Shown here in pieces: positions 44,733-52,503 of a stretch of 64,000 nt of DNA. Made by a program: the position numbers and the translations under genes. The notes below the pieces were generated by a model, which saw only the letters and a program-made list of their open reading frames with translations, made no database searches and was not told the origin of the DNA. The stretch spans positions 1-64,000 of the forward strand of contig NZ_LQIV01000045.1 of the NCBI RefSeq assembly GCF_001500125.1. The letters are read 5' to 3'. This DNA is from Mycobacterium sp. IS-1742 (GTDB lineage: Bacteria; Actinomycetota; Actinomycetes; Mycobacteriales; Mycobacteriaceae). Within the stretch, counting starts at the first letter, position 1. Each line of letters starts with the position of its first letter.

Positions 44733-45673
44733 ACCACCCCGCCGGCGACACGATCCTGGTGCTGCGGGCACTCGGCCTGGGCGATCTGCTGACCGGGGTG
44801 CCCGCGCTGCGTGGCCTGCGCCGGGCGTACCCGCACGCGCACATCGTGCTGGCCACCCCCGAGCGCTTCCGCGCTCTGGCCGAACTCACCGGGGCGGTCG
44901 ACGCGGTCGAACCCACCCCGGGGCTCGGCCGGCTGCGCCCGGTGCGTCCCCCACCCGCCCTGGCGGTCAACCTGCACGGCAGTGGTCCGGAAAGCATCCG
45001 CGATCTGCTCGCCGTCGACCCGCATTACCTGCTCACCCACCGCCACGACGCGTTCCCGGGACTGCCGGGACCCGCATGGCAGGCGGAACTGCACGAGGTC
45101 GACCGCTGGTGCGGGCTCCTCGAGTGGGCCGGAATACCCTGCGATCGAGCCGATCTGACGATCCCGCGGCCCCCCGGCCATCCAGACCGCACCGGCGTGG
45201 TCGTCATCCACCCCGGCGCGGCGTTCCCCGCCCGCCGCTGGCCGCCCGAGCGGTTCTCCGCCGTCGCGGCCGCCCTGCACGCCGCGGGGCACGAGGTGGT
45301 GATCACCGGCGACACCGGCGAACTCGAGCTGGCCCGCGCGGTCGCCGCGGGCGCCGGTCTACCTGCCGGCGCGGTGCTCGCGGGCACGCTCGGGCTGCTC
45401 GGCATGGTCGCACTGATCAGCGACTGCGGGCTGCTGATCTGCGGGGACACCGGCGTCGGCCACATCGCGACCGCAACCGGAACACCTTCGGTGTTGCTGT
45501 TCGGACCGACACCGCCGAGCCGTTGGGGCCCACCGGGTCCCGGCCCCCACGTGTCGCTGTGGGCCGGCCGCGAAGGGAACCCACACGGCGGGCAACCGGA
45601 TCCGGGCCTGCTCGCGCTCACCGAGATCGACGTCCTCGAGGCCGTCGACACGCTTCTCAGGGAGCGGGTGTGA
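44702..45673 (+). CDS. Second GT9 (heptosyltransferase-like) glycosyltransferase
   Basis: 323 residues. N-terminal ILVLRALGLGDLLTGVPALRGLRRAYP is the classic GT9 opening; VVIHPGAAFPARRWPPERF and GDTGVGHIATATGTPSVLLFGPTPPSRWGP form the donor domain. Only moderately similar to the other GT9 of this operon, so the two probably use different acceptors. GTG at 44702 or at 44723; both have a GGAG upstream. Its stop overlaps the ugd start by 4 nt. Confidence 0.87.
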   Translation: MCPDGVVVALNHPAGDTILVLRALGLGDLLTGVPALRGLRRAYPHAHIVLATPERFRALAELTGAVDAVEPTPGLGRLRPVRPPPALAVNLHGSGPESIRDLLAVDPHYLLTHRHDAFPGLPGPAWQAELHEVDRWCGLLEWAGIPCDRADLTIPRPPGHPDRTGVVVIHPGAAFPARRWPPERFSAVAAALHAAGHEVVITGDTGELELARAVAAGAGLPAGAVLAGTLGLLGMVALISDCGLLICGDTGVGHIATATGTPSVLLFGPTPPSRWGPPGPGPHVSLWAGREGNPHGGQPDPGLLALTEIDVLEAVDTLLRERV

Positions 45674-46965
45674 CCCCGCTTCGGGTCGGGGTGATCGGCG
45701 CCGGATACGTCGGGCTCACCAGCGCGGTGTGCCTGGCCGAGCGGGGCCACCACACCGTCTGTGTCGACGTCGACGACGCGCGGGTGCGCCACCTCGCCGC
45801 CGGCGTTCCGCTGATCGACGAACCGGACCTGCCCGAACTGCTCGAGCGGGGACTGCGGACCGGCACCCTGCACTTCACCACCAGCTACGCCGATCTCACC
45901 GACCGCGACGTCGTGTTCGTCTGTGTCTCCACTCCGAGCCGGTCCGACGGTTCGGCCGATCTGCGCGCGGTCGAATCCGCCGTGCGCGGGCTCGTCGGCG
46001 TTCTGCGGCCCGGCGCGATCGTCGCGCTCAAGTCCACCGTCCCGGTGGGCACGACCAGGCGGATGGATGAGCGATTGCGCGACAACGGTAACCGCGTCGT
46101 CGCGATCCCGGAGTTCCTGCGCGAGAGCCACGCCATCGGTGACTTCCGCCATCCCGACCGCATCGTGATCGGCTCCGACGACACCGGCCCCGCCGACACG
46201 GTGGCGTCGCTCTACCCGCCTGGCCGGGTGCTGCGGACCAGCCCGGAGAGCGCCGAACTCGCCAAGTACGCGAGCAACGCGTTCCTCGCCGTCAAGATCT
46301 CGTACGCGAACTCCCTGGCCCGGCTGTGCGCACAGGTCGGCGCGGACATCGCCGACGTCACCCGCTGCATGGGCGCCGATGTGCGCATCGGCCCGCACTT
46401 CCTGCAACCCGGCCCCGGCTGGGGCGGCTCGTGCCTGCCGAAGGACACCGCCGCGCTGCTGCACACCGGATGCGAGTACGGCGTCACGCTGCCCGAAGTG
46501 GAATCCGCCCGCGCCACCAACGCCGCGCAGTCGGTGCGGATCGCCGACACGGTGAGCCGCGCCGTCGACCCGCCGATCACCGAGGCGCGGGTGACGGCGC
46601 TGGGGCTGACGTTCAAGGCGAACACCAGCGATGTGCGCGACTCACCCGCGCTGACCGTGTGCGCCGAACTGGTCGCCCGCGGCGCGCAGGTCACCGCGTA
46701 CGACCCGCGGCTGGCCGGGATCGACGCCGAGATGCTGCGCCGCGCGACCGTCGTCGGTGTCGACGATCCGTACCTGGCGACCAAGGGCGCCGACGCGATC
46801 GTGGTGCTCACCGAGTGGCCACAGTTCCGCGACCTGGACTGGGTGCGCATCGCCGAACAGGCGCCCGGCGCAGTGGTGGTCGACACCCGCAACCTGCTCG
46901 ACGCCGCGGCGCTCACCGAGGCGGGGCTGACGTGCCTCGGCAACGGCACCCGCAGCGGCTACTGA
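45670..46965 (+). CDS. ugd: UDP-glucose 6-dehydrogenase
   Basis: 431 residues. GVIGAGYVGL at 7-16, IPEFLRES around 147-154, Lys209 and the catalytic Cys255 in GGSCLPKD. Two NAD-linked oxidations convert UDP-glucose to UDP-glucuronate, the substrate of the decarboxylase at the start of the operon. The C-terminal domain GLTFKANTSDVRDSPAL is intact. GTG start overlapping the GT9 stop. The last 7 bp overlap the opposing topoisomerase gene. Confidence 0.93.
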   Translation: MTPLRVGVIGAGYVGLTSAVCLAERGHHTVCVDVDDARVRHLAAGVPLIDEPDLPELLERGLRTGTLHFTTSYADLTDRDVVFVCVSTPSRSDGSADLRAVESAVRGLVGVLRPGAIVALKSTVPVGTTRRMDERLRDNGNRVVAIPEFLRESHAIGDFRHPDRIVIGSDDTGPADTVASLYPPGRVLRTSPESAELAKYASNAFLAVKISYANSLARLCAQVGADIADVTRCMGADVRIGPHFLQPGPGWGGSCLPKDTAALLHTGCEYGVTLPEVESARATNAAQSVRIADTVSRAVDPPITEARVTALGLTFKANTSDVRDSPALTVCAELVARGAQVTAYDPRLAGIDAEMLRRATVVGVDDPYLATKGADAIVVLTEWPQFRDLDWVRIAEQAPGAVVVDTRNLLDAAALTEAGLTCLGNGTRSGY

Positions 46966-47978
46966 CTCTTGGCGACCCGGCGGATCAGCCGTGCGGTCGC
47001 CCGTTCGAGGACCGCCTGACGCTCGTCGGGGCGGGTGGCACGCTCGGCCCGGCGCGCGGCCGCGGCGATGGTCAAGCCCGATTCGTACCCGTTGACCACC
47101 CGGGGATCCACATATGAGGCGCGTGCCACCGCGGGGGTGTTGCCGAGCGCCTCGGACACCTCCTTCATCACCGCCGACTCCACGCGTTTGATCACGGTCT
47201 TGTTGACCGGCGGGTCGGCGTCGACGAACGCGGCGGCCGCCAGCACGGTGCCGTGCCAGGTGCGCAGGTCCTTCACCGAGTAGTCCGCGCCCACCAACTC
47301 CTTGAACCGGGTGTTGAGGTCGTCGGAGTGGATCTCGGCCCACCCGTCGCCGTTGCGGCACGCCAGCAGACGCTCGGGCCGGTCGGGGTGACGCAGCAGC
47401 GCCCGCACGGCCTTCACCACCTCCGGATCGTCGATCATCAGGGTGCGACGCACCCCGCTCTTGGCGGGGTAGTCGAACTCCACGGCCTGCCGTTGCAGCG
47501 TGACGTGTTCGCACAGCAGGGTCGCGATGCCGAACGAGTTGTTCTCCTCGGCGTACTGGTCACCGCCCGCGCGAAAGTACCCGAGGTCGAGCAGGTGCAG
47601 CGCGAGCCCGAGAACCCGGTTGCGTCGCCAACCCCGCCCGTTCAGGTCCGCGGCGATCTGCCGTCGCATCTCGGGCAGGGCGGACGACATCTGCAGCACC
47701 CGGTCGAACTTCTCCTCGTTGCGTTCCTCCTGCCACCGCTGGTGGTAGAGATACTGACGCCGGCCCGCCGCGTCGGTGCCGACGGCCTGGATGTGTCCGT
47801 TGGGATAGGGGCAGATCCACACCTTCTTCCACGCGGGCGGGATCACCAGGGCGTTGATCCGGTCGACCGTCTCCTGATCGGTCACGGTCTCACCGTTGGC
47901 ATCCTGGTAGGAGAAGCCCTTGCCGCGGCGCACCCGGCGCAGTCCGGGGCCGTTGACTACGCTGCGCCGGAGTCGCAT
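46959..47978 (-). CDS. Type IB DNA topoisomerase (poxvirus-like)
   Basis: 339 residues from ATG 47978, which follows CAGGGAGGTG. N-terminal domain GPGLRRVRRGKGFSYQDANG; catalytic domain with HLLDLGYFRAG, FDYPAKSGVRR (catalytic Lys/Arg region), and LVGADYSVKDLRTWHGT (the RTWHGT motif with His), and Tyr in the SYVDPRVVNGYESG region near the C-terminus as attacking nucleophile. Relaxes supercoils without ATP. Such enzymes are known in some mycobacteria but, from memory, not in M. tuberculosis. It overlaps ugd at the 3' end. Confidence 0.88.
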   Translation of the reverse strand: MRLRRSVVNGPGLRRVRRGKGFSYQDANGETVTDQETVDRINALVIPPAWKKVWICPYPNGHIQAVGTDAAGRRQYLYHQRWQEERNEEKFDRVLQMSSALPEMRRQIAADLNGRGWRRNRVLGLALHLLDLGYFRAGGDQYAEENNSFGIATLLCEHVTLQRQAVEFDYPAKSGVRRTLMIDDPEVVKAVRALLRHPDRPERLLACRNGDGWAEIHSDDLNTRFKELVGADYSVKDLRTWHGTVLAAAAFVDADPPVNKTVIKRVESAVMKEVSEALGNTPAVARASYVDPRVVNGYESGLTIAAAARRAERATRPDERQAVLERATARLIRRVAKSQ

Positions 47979-48005
47979 CGACACCTCCCTGTGATCGGCG
48001 TTACG

Positions 48006-48033
48006 GGTTTGGCACCGGTGGTCGCCGGGGTAT
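48006..48033 (+). promoter_or_regulatory. SigF-type promoter upstream of usfX-sigF
   Basis: GGTTT (48006-48010), 17-nt spacer, GGGTAT (48028-48033), an excellent match. It lies 263 bp before the usfX start, so a long untranslated leader would be made; it implies autoregulation of sigF. No convincing gene is in 48046-48290. Confidence 0.72.
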
Positions 48034-48175
48034 TGGAGGCACACCATGGTGAGCACGAGGCTGGCGCGCGCGAGGATGCAGTCCCCGCGGAATTCACAAC
48101 TGCACCCGTCACGGCATCGTCGGTGCGAGCATCAGGGACGCCGTCGTCACGACGGCGCTGTCATTCGGCTTCACG

Positions 48176-48192
48176 ACCGGGTATTACCCGGT
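48176..48192. repeat. Perfect dyad in the usfX leader
   Basis: ACCGGGTA-T-TACCCGGT, 8-bp arms. It contains a GGGTA that looks like a SigF -10, but no GTTT lies at the right distance upstream. It may be an operator or an mRNA hairpin in the leader transcript. In one frame around it (GIVGASIRDAVVTTALSFGF) the sequence looks protein-like, perhaps a relic. Confidence 0.6.
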
Positions 48193-48295
48193 GAAATACG
48201 GAGCCACACGTACGTACCTGCGACGTCCCCCAGCGCCGATGGCTAGCCGGCGAAACGGCTGGGGTAGTCTCGCTTCGATATTGCCGGGAGGTCAG

Positions 48296-48730
48296 ATGGC
48301 CGAGGTCGAGAACCAGCGCAACGGGCAGGCCAATGCCGACCGTTCGGTGGAGCTGCGTGTTGCGGCGACGCTGGAGAATCTTGCGGTGCTGCGCACCCTT
48401 GTCGCCGCCGTGGGCACGTTCGAAGACCTCGACTTCGACGCGGTCAGCGATCTACGGCTCGCCGTCGACGAAGCCTGCACCCGGCTGATCCGATCGGCGG
48501 TGCCGAAGTCCACTCTCGTCGTCGTGGTGCACCCCAACGATTCCGAGGTCGTCGTCGACGCGTCGACGACCTGTCAGAACACCGACATCCTGGCGCCGGG
48601 CAGCTTCAGCTGGCATGTGCTGAGTTCGCTGACCGATGAGGTGCGGACCTTCTCCGACGGCCACGCCCTCGGTGACGGACAGGTATTCGGCATCTCGATG
48701 ACGACGAGACGAGCGAGTTCGCTGCGGTGA
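48296..48730 (+). CDS. usfX: Anti-sigma factor UsfX (RsbW) of SigF
   Basis: 144 residues of the GHKL/HATPase anti-sigma family. DLRLAVDEACTRLIRSAV is the N-box helix (residues about 52-69), and the C-terminal part GSFSWHVLSSLTDEV, then FGISMTTRR matches the rest of the fold. UsfX binds SigF and holds it inactive; antagonists release it. ATG 48296 after GGGAGGTCAG; the stop overlaps the sigF start (GTGA). Confidence 0.92.
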   Translation: MAEVENQRNGQANADRSVELRVAATLENLAVLRTLVAAVGTFEDLDFDAVSDLRLAVDEACTRLIRSAVPKSTLVVVVHPNDSEVVVDASTTCQNTDILAPGSFSWHVLSSLTDEVRTFSDGHALGDGQVFGISMTTRRASSLR

Positions 48731-49518
48731 CGCCATCGTCGGCACAGGGTTCGTCGCCACGACAGAACTCTGAGTACTCGGACGTGGCCGCCATGTTCCG
48801 AGAGCTTCAGGGGATCACCCCGGACACACCGCAGTTCCAGCGTCAGCGCGACCGGATCGTCGAACGCTGCCTGCCGCTGGCGGATCACATCGCCCGACGC
48901 TTCGACGGCCGCGGTGAACCGCGCGACGACCTCGTCCAGGTGGCCCGGGTCGGGCTGGTCAACGCGGTGATCCGCTTCGACGTCGACGCCGGGTCGGATT
49001 TCGTGTCGTTCGCGGTGCCCACGATCATGGGTGAGGTCCGGCGGCACTTCCGGGACAACAGCTGGTCGGTCAAGGTGCCTCGCCGGCTGAAGGAACTGCA
49101 CCTGCGGTTGGGGTCGGCCACCGCCGAGCTGTCCCAGCGGCTGGGTCGCGCGCCGACGGCCAGTGAGCTCGCCGAGGAACTCGGGATGGACCGCGACGAG
49201 GTGGTCGAGGGCCTGGTCGCCGGCAGCTCCTACAACACCCTGTCGATCGACAGCGGCGGCAACAGCGGGAACGAGGATGCGCCCGCGATCGCCGACACCC
49301 TCGGCGATGTGGACCTCGGTCTCGACCAGATCGAGAACCGCGAGGCGTTGCGACCCCTGCTGGCGGCGCTACCCGAGCGCGAGCGCATGGTGCTGCTGCT
49401 GCGGTTCTTCGAGAACCTCACCCAGACCCAGATCGCCGAACGGGTCGGCATCTCGCAGATGCACGTGTCCCGGCTGCTGGCCAAGTCGCTAACTCGGCTG
49501 CGCGACCAGTTGCAGTAG
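48727..49518 (+). CDS. sigF: Alternative sigma factor SigF
   Basis: 263 residues of the SigB/SigF family. Region 2: DDLVQVARVGLVNAVIRFD and FVSFAVPTIMGEVRRHFRDN; region 3: VKVPRRLKELHLRL; region 4: LPERERMVLLLRFFENLTQTQIAERVGISQMHVSRLL. It directs RNA polymerase to GTTT-N15-17-GGGTA promoters such as those annotated in this window. GTG start overlapping usfX. The 3' end overlaps the opposing STAS gene by 30 bp. Confidence 0.96.
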   Translation: MTPSSAQGSSPRQNSEYSDVAAMFRELQGITPDTPQFQRQRDRIVERCLPLADHIARRFDGRGEPRDDLVQVARVGLVNAVIRFDVDAGSDFVSFAVPTIMGEVRRHFRDNSWSVKVPRRLKELHLRLGSATAELSQRLGRAPTASELAEELGMDRDEVVEGLVAGSSYNTLSIDSGGNSGNEDAPAIADTLGDVDLGLDQIENREALRPLLAALPERERMVLLLRFFENLTQTQIAERVGISQMHVSRLLAKSLTRLRDQLQ

Positions 49519-49914
49519 CGGACGCGCCTGATCCTGGAGGGCGATCCGCGCCGCCTCGACGGTCTCGGAACACGGCAGCGTGGCGTCCGGATCGCAGATC
49601 CGCAGCAGCCGGCTCACCGCGGCGCTGGGCACCAGGATCCAGGCGATGTCTGCTTCCGCGCAGCGGACGTTGAGCGTGTGCAGCGCGGAAAAGCCTGCGG
49701 TGCCGAAGAATTCGACACCCGAGAGGTCGAGCATCAACGCGCCGGCGGCATGCTGCAGCGCGAAGTCGGCGAAGTGCTGGGCGTTGGCCGCATCGAGTTC
49801 GCCGCGGGCGGTCACGGCCGTGGTGGACGGTGGCAGGACTGCGGCCTCGAACTCGGCGGTGTGGCGGACCTCGCGCTCGGGAGGAGATGCCGGCTGGGTG
49901 ATCGAAGATGACAT
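49489..49914 (-). CDS. STAS-domain anti-sigma factor antagonist-like protein
   Basis: 141 residues from ATG 49914 after GGAGTCACA. STAS fold with ARGELDAANAQHFADF and LMLDLSGVEFFGTAGFSAL. In classical antagonists the loop reads D-S-S-G with a phosphorylated serine; here residues 71-74 are GTAG, so only Thr72 could be a substitute. It is convergent with sigF and overlaps it by 30 bp, suggesting a role in SigF control, possibly constitutive or altered. A longer start at 49932 is less likely. Confidence 0.85.
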   Translation of the reverse strand: MSSSITQPASPPEREVRHTAEFEAAVLPPSTTAVTARGELDAANAQHFADFALQHAAGALMLDLSGVEFFGTAGFSALHTLNVRCAEADIAWILVPSAAVSRLLRICDPDATLPCSETVEAARIALQDQARPLLQLVAQPS

Positions 49915-50142
49915 TGTGACTCCATCAGTCAAGATTTGTACTGTGGCTCACGTCAGGGAAATCGGCCCTGCTGTCTCAAAACCTTGGATGCTGGGTCGAG
50001 TCCGGCCCCGCTCCTACGTCGATGACGTTTTCAGCCGGCTGTGAACTCAACCTGTCTGGAACAGTACGCCGGTAGTCGCGCCGTAGACATAATGTCGGGC
50101 ATTTCTTAATGAACGCTTCATCGTCGTGGGGAGACTCTTCGT

Positions 50143-50691
50143 ATGTCGCAGTTGTGGTCGGCCACCGGCGTGCTGCTCGCGGCAGGGGCCGGCACCCGGT
50201 ACGGGAAGCCGAAAGTCCTTGCAGAAGAGGGGGAGTGGTTGCGTCGGGCGGTCGACGCGCTGGCCCGGGGAGGCTGCTCCGACGTGGTCGTGGTGCTGGG
50301 CGCGGCGGTCGTGGAGGTGCCGCCGCCGGCGCGGACGGTCGTCGCCCCCGACTGGGGGGAGGGACTGAGCGCCTCGGTCCGGGCCGGCATCGCCGCGGTC
50401 GGCGCCGCAGCCGACGCCGTCGTCCTGCACACCGTGGACACCCCCGACGTGGGGGCCGACGTGGTGCGCCGCGTGGTGGATGCGGCACGCACCGCGTCCG
50501 GTGGCGTCGCGAGGGCGGTCTACCACGGCAGCCCCGGTCACCCGGTGGTGGTGGGGCGGCGGCACTGGCCGGCGCTGCTCGCGTCCCTCACCGGCGACGA
50601 CGGCGCCCGGTGGTTTCTCCGGCAACGTGAAGATGTGGTCGCGGTCGAGTGCGGCGACCTCGCCACCGGTGCCGACATCGACGAGGCCTGA
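50143..50691 (+). CDS. MobA-like NTP transferase
   Basis: 182 residues. N-terminal nucleotide-binding loop LLAAGAGTRYGKPK, then APDWGEGLSASVRAGI, LHTVDTPDVG and GSPGHPVVVGRRHW. This is the MobA/MocA type that transfers GMP or CMP to molybdopterin, or an orphan nucleotidyltransferase. The narG operon in the same window needs a molybdenum cofactor, but the distance gives no direct link. Start ATG 50143; the upstream GGGGAGACTC is a good ribosome site. Confidence 0.8.
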   Translation: MSQLWSATGVLLAAGAGTRYGKPKVLAEEGEWLRRAVDALARGGCSDVVVVLGAAVVEVPPPARTVVAPDWGEGLSASVRAGIAAVGAAADAVVLHTVDTPDVGADVVRRVVDAARTASGGVARAVYHGSPGHPVVVGRRHWPALLASLTGDDGARWFLRQREDVVAVECGDLATGADIDEA

Positions 50692-50730
50692 CGCCCAGCG
50701 CTGTTTGCTGAGCGGCGGTTGGGTGCGGGT

Positions 50731-51060
50731 CTAGCTGCAGCTGGAGTTCGGTCGCCGGACGCCGACCACGATGCTGGTCTTCGCCCCGATCGACCCACCG
50801 GCGCGCGGCGACTGTGAGCACACGATCCAGTTTGTGAGGTTGATCTGCTTCTGGGGCGCGCCCGTGAGGTTGATCGAGTTGACCGTCAGATCCTTTTCGT
50901 CGGTAACGCCTTTGATCGTGTCGGTCGCCTGCTGAAGGTTCATACCCCGGACGTCGGGCATCGCCCACGGCGGCGCGGCCGCGGACGGGGCAGCCAGGGT
51001 GATCGCAGCGGCGGCGGCCATCGACACAACACCGGCGACAGCGCCGATCTGACGTTTCAT
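50731..51060 (-). CDS. Small secreted protein with a PASTA-like domain
   Basis: 109 residues from ATG 51060 (ribosome site GAGGGAGAATT). Signal peptide of about 32 residues ending APSAAA. The mature part MPDVRGMNLQQATDTI, then WIVCSQSPRAGGSIGAKTSIVVGV follows the PASTA pattern (P-D-V-x-G, then S-P-x-x-G). PASTA domains bind peptidoglycan or beta-lactams in kinases and PBPs; a free secreted one is of unknown role. Two cysteines could form a disulfide. Confidence 0.72.
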   Translation of the reverse strand: MKRQIGAVAGVVSMAAAAAITLAAPSAAAPPWAMPDVRGMNLQQATDTIKGVTDEKDLTVNSINLTGAPQKQINLTNWIVCSQSPRAGGSIGAKTSIVVGVRRPNSSCS

Positions 51061-51221
51061 ACGTGAATTCTCCCTCGGTCGGGGTTCACGATAACCGAGC
51101 TGATGGTTGCTCGGGCGTCGCCACCCGAAAGCTATCAAACCGTTATGAACTGCGGTCCCCATGGCGAACCGAGTCGGCCAGCAAACAATGGTGGAGACCG
51201 GTTCGGGCCGAGTGAGGGCCG

Positions 51222-51545
51222 TCAACCGCCGAGATCGAGTGCGCTGGCGAACCTGCGGACGGCCTCTGCCGCCGCGCCGGCGGCTGCTTCGTGCCCGGTG
51301 CGGGCACGGGTGGAGACCTCCCCGGTGGCCGGGCGGAGCGCGACCTCGGCCAGCAGCTCACCGGTCGTCGGCTCGCACACCGCCCACCGGTAGCGGGTGT
51401 CCGCCGACCACTCGGCGGCGGCGACGCGAACGTGATCGGGATCGGTCTCACCGAGGCCGGCCAGTGCCGGGCGGTCGTCCATCAACGCATCGGCGCGCAA
51501 CGCCCTCAGATACCAGGCACCCGCGTTGATCTCGACCGGTTCCAC
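51222..51545 (-). CDS. Small GNAT-like protein
   Basis: 107 residues from GTG 51545. It looks like the N-terminal half of a GNAT acetyltransferase (GAWYLRALRADALMDDRPAL, then RYRWAVCEPTTGELLAEVAL), but the acetyl-CoA loop R/Q-x-x-G-x-G/A is not seen; only RTGHEAAAGAAAEAVRRFA follows. It may be a truncated or specialised member. Not in an obvious operon. Confidence 0.55.
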   Translation of the reverse strand: MEPVEINAGAWYLRALRADALMDDRPALAGLGETDPDHVRVAAAEWSADTRYRWAVCEPTTGELLAEVALRPATGEVSTRARTGHEAAAGAAAEAVRRFASALDLGG

Positions 51546-51600
51546 GTCCTCGCCTTCCGGGCCGTCCCCGTGTGGACTCTAGCGAGCGGGCAAGGCCGTC

Positions 51601-51615
51601 GGGAACTAAGTTCCC
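51601..51615. promoter_or_regulatory. Perfect 15-bp dyad upstream of the hydrolase
   Basis: GGGAACT-A-AGTTCCC, 63 bp before the hydrolase start. GGGAAC also resembles the -35 of mycobacterial ECF sigma factors, with a GTT 19 nt downstream. Could be an operator or part of a promoter. Confidence 0.4.
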
Positions 51616-51678
51616 CACCGGTGGCGTTGCCGCCGATGCCACGGCGGCCCGCCGTCCCGGAGAACGAGGAGAAGTGCC

Positions 51679-52503
51679 ATGCCCACCATCACCACCGACG
51701 ACGGCGTCGAGATCTTCTACAAAGACTGGGGTTCCGGCCGGCCGATCGTGTTCAGCCACGGCTGGCCGCTGTCCGCCGACGACTGGGACACCCAGATGTT
51801 GTTCTTCCTCGGCCAGGGCTACCGCGTGGTCGCCCACGACCGCAGGGGCCACGGGCGCTCGACGCAGACGGCCGACGGCCACGACATGGACCACTACGCC
51901 GACGATCTCGCGGCCGTCGTCGAACACCTCGACCTGCATGACGCCGTCCACGTCGGCCACTCCACCGGCGGGGGAGAGGTCGCCCACTACCTCGCGCGCC
52001 ACGGCGAGGGCCGCGCGGCCAAGGCCGCGCTCATCAGTGCTGTCCCGCCGCTGATGGTGCAGACCGAGAGCAATCCGGGCGGCCTACCCAAGTCCGTGTT
52101 CGACGACCTGCAGGCGCAGTTGGCTGCCAACCGCTCGGAGTTCTACCGGGCGCTGCCGTCGGGGCCGTTCTACGGGTTCAACCGACCGGGCGTGGAGCCC
52201 TCTGAGGCGCTCATCCAGAATTGGTGGCGTCAGGGGATGATGGGCGGCGCCAAGGCCCATTACGACGGGATCGTGGCGTTCTCCCAGACCGATTTCACCG
52301 ACGACCTCACCGCGATCGACATTCCGGTCCTGGTGATGCACGGCGATGACGACCAGATCGTCCCCTACGAGGACTCCGGACCGCTGTCGGCGAACCTGCT
52401 GCGCAACGGCACGCTCAAGACCTACCCCGGTTTCCCGCACGGGATGCCCACCACGCATGCGGAGACGATCAACGCCGATCTCCTGGAGTTCATCCGGTCC
52501 TGA
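51679..52503 (+). CDS. Alpha/beta hydrolase, non-haem chloroperoxidase-like
   Basis: 274 residues. Typical arylesterase/haloperoxidase: FSHGWPLSADDWD, DRRGHGRS, nucleophile GHSTGG (93-98, Ser95), HGDDDQIVP (Asp) and FPHGMPTTH (His). Catalytic triad complete. These enzymes hydrolyse esters and can form peracids; physiological substrate unknown. ATG 51679 after GAGGAGAAGTGCC. No partner genes are nearby. Confidence 0.9.
   Translation: MPTITTDDGVEIFYKDWGSGRPIVFSHGWPLSADDWDTQMLFFLGQGYRVVAHDRRGHGRSTQTADGHDMDHYADDLAAVVEHLDLHDAVHVGHSTGGGEVAHYLARHGEGRAAKAALISAVPPLMVQTESNPGGLPKSVFDDLQAQLAANRSEFYRALPSGPFYGFNRPGVEPSEALIQNWWRQGMMGGAKAHYDGIVAFSQTDFTDDLTAIDIPVLVMHGDDDQIVPYEDSGPLSANLLRNGTLKTYPGFPHGMPTTHAETINADLLEFIRS

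Noticed and set aside
48046..48246. 66-codon frame after the usfX SigF promoter, with GGAGG and ATG
   Set aside because: Composition is Arg/His/Ser-rich without protein character; the ribosome site is good, but no family is recognised, so I do not call a gene.
48262..48267. GGGTAG shortly before usfX as a second SigF promoter
   Set aside because: The -35 region at the right distance has no GTTT-like sequence.
51601..51615. GGGAACTAAGTTCCC as a DosR box
   Set aside because: The half-sites are one base further apart than in DosR sites; kept only as an unassigned dyad.
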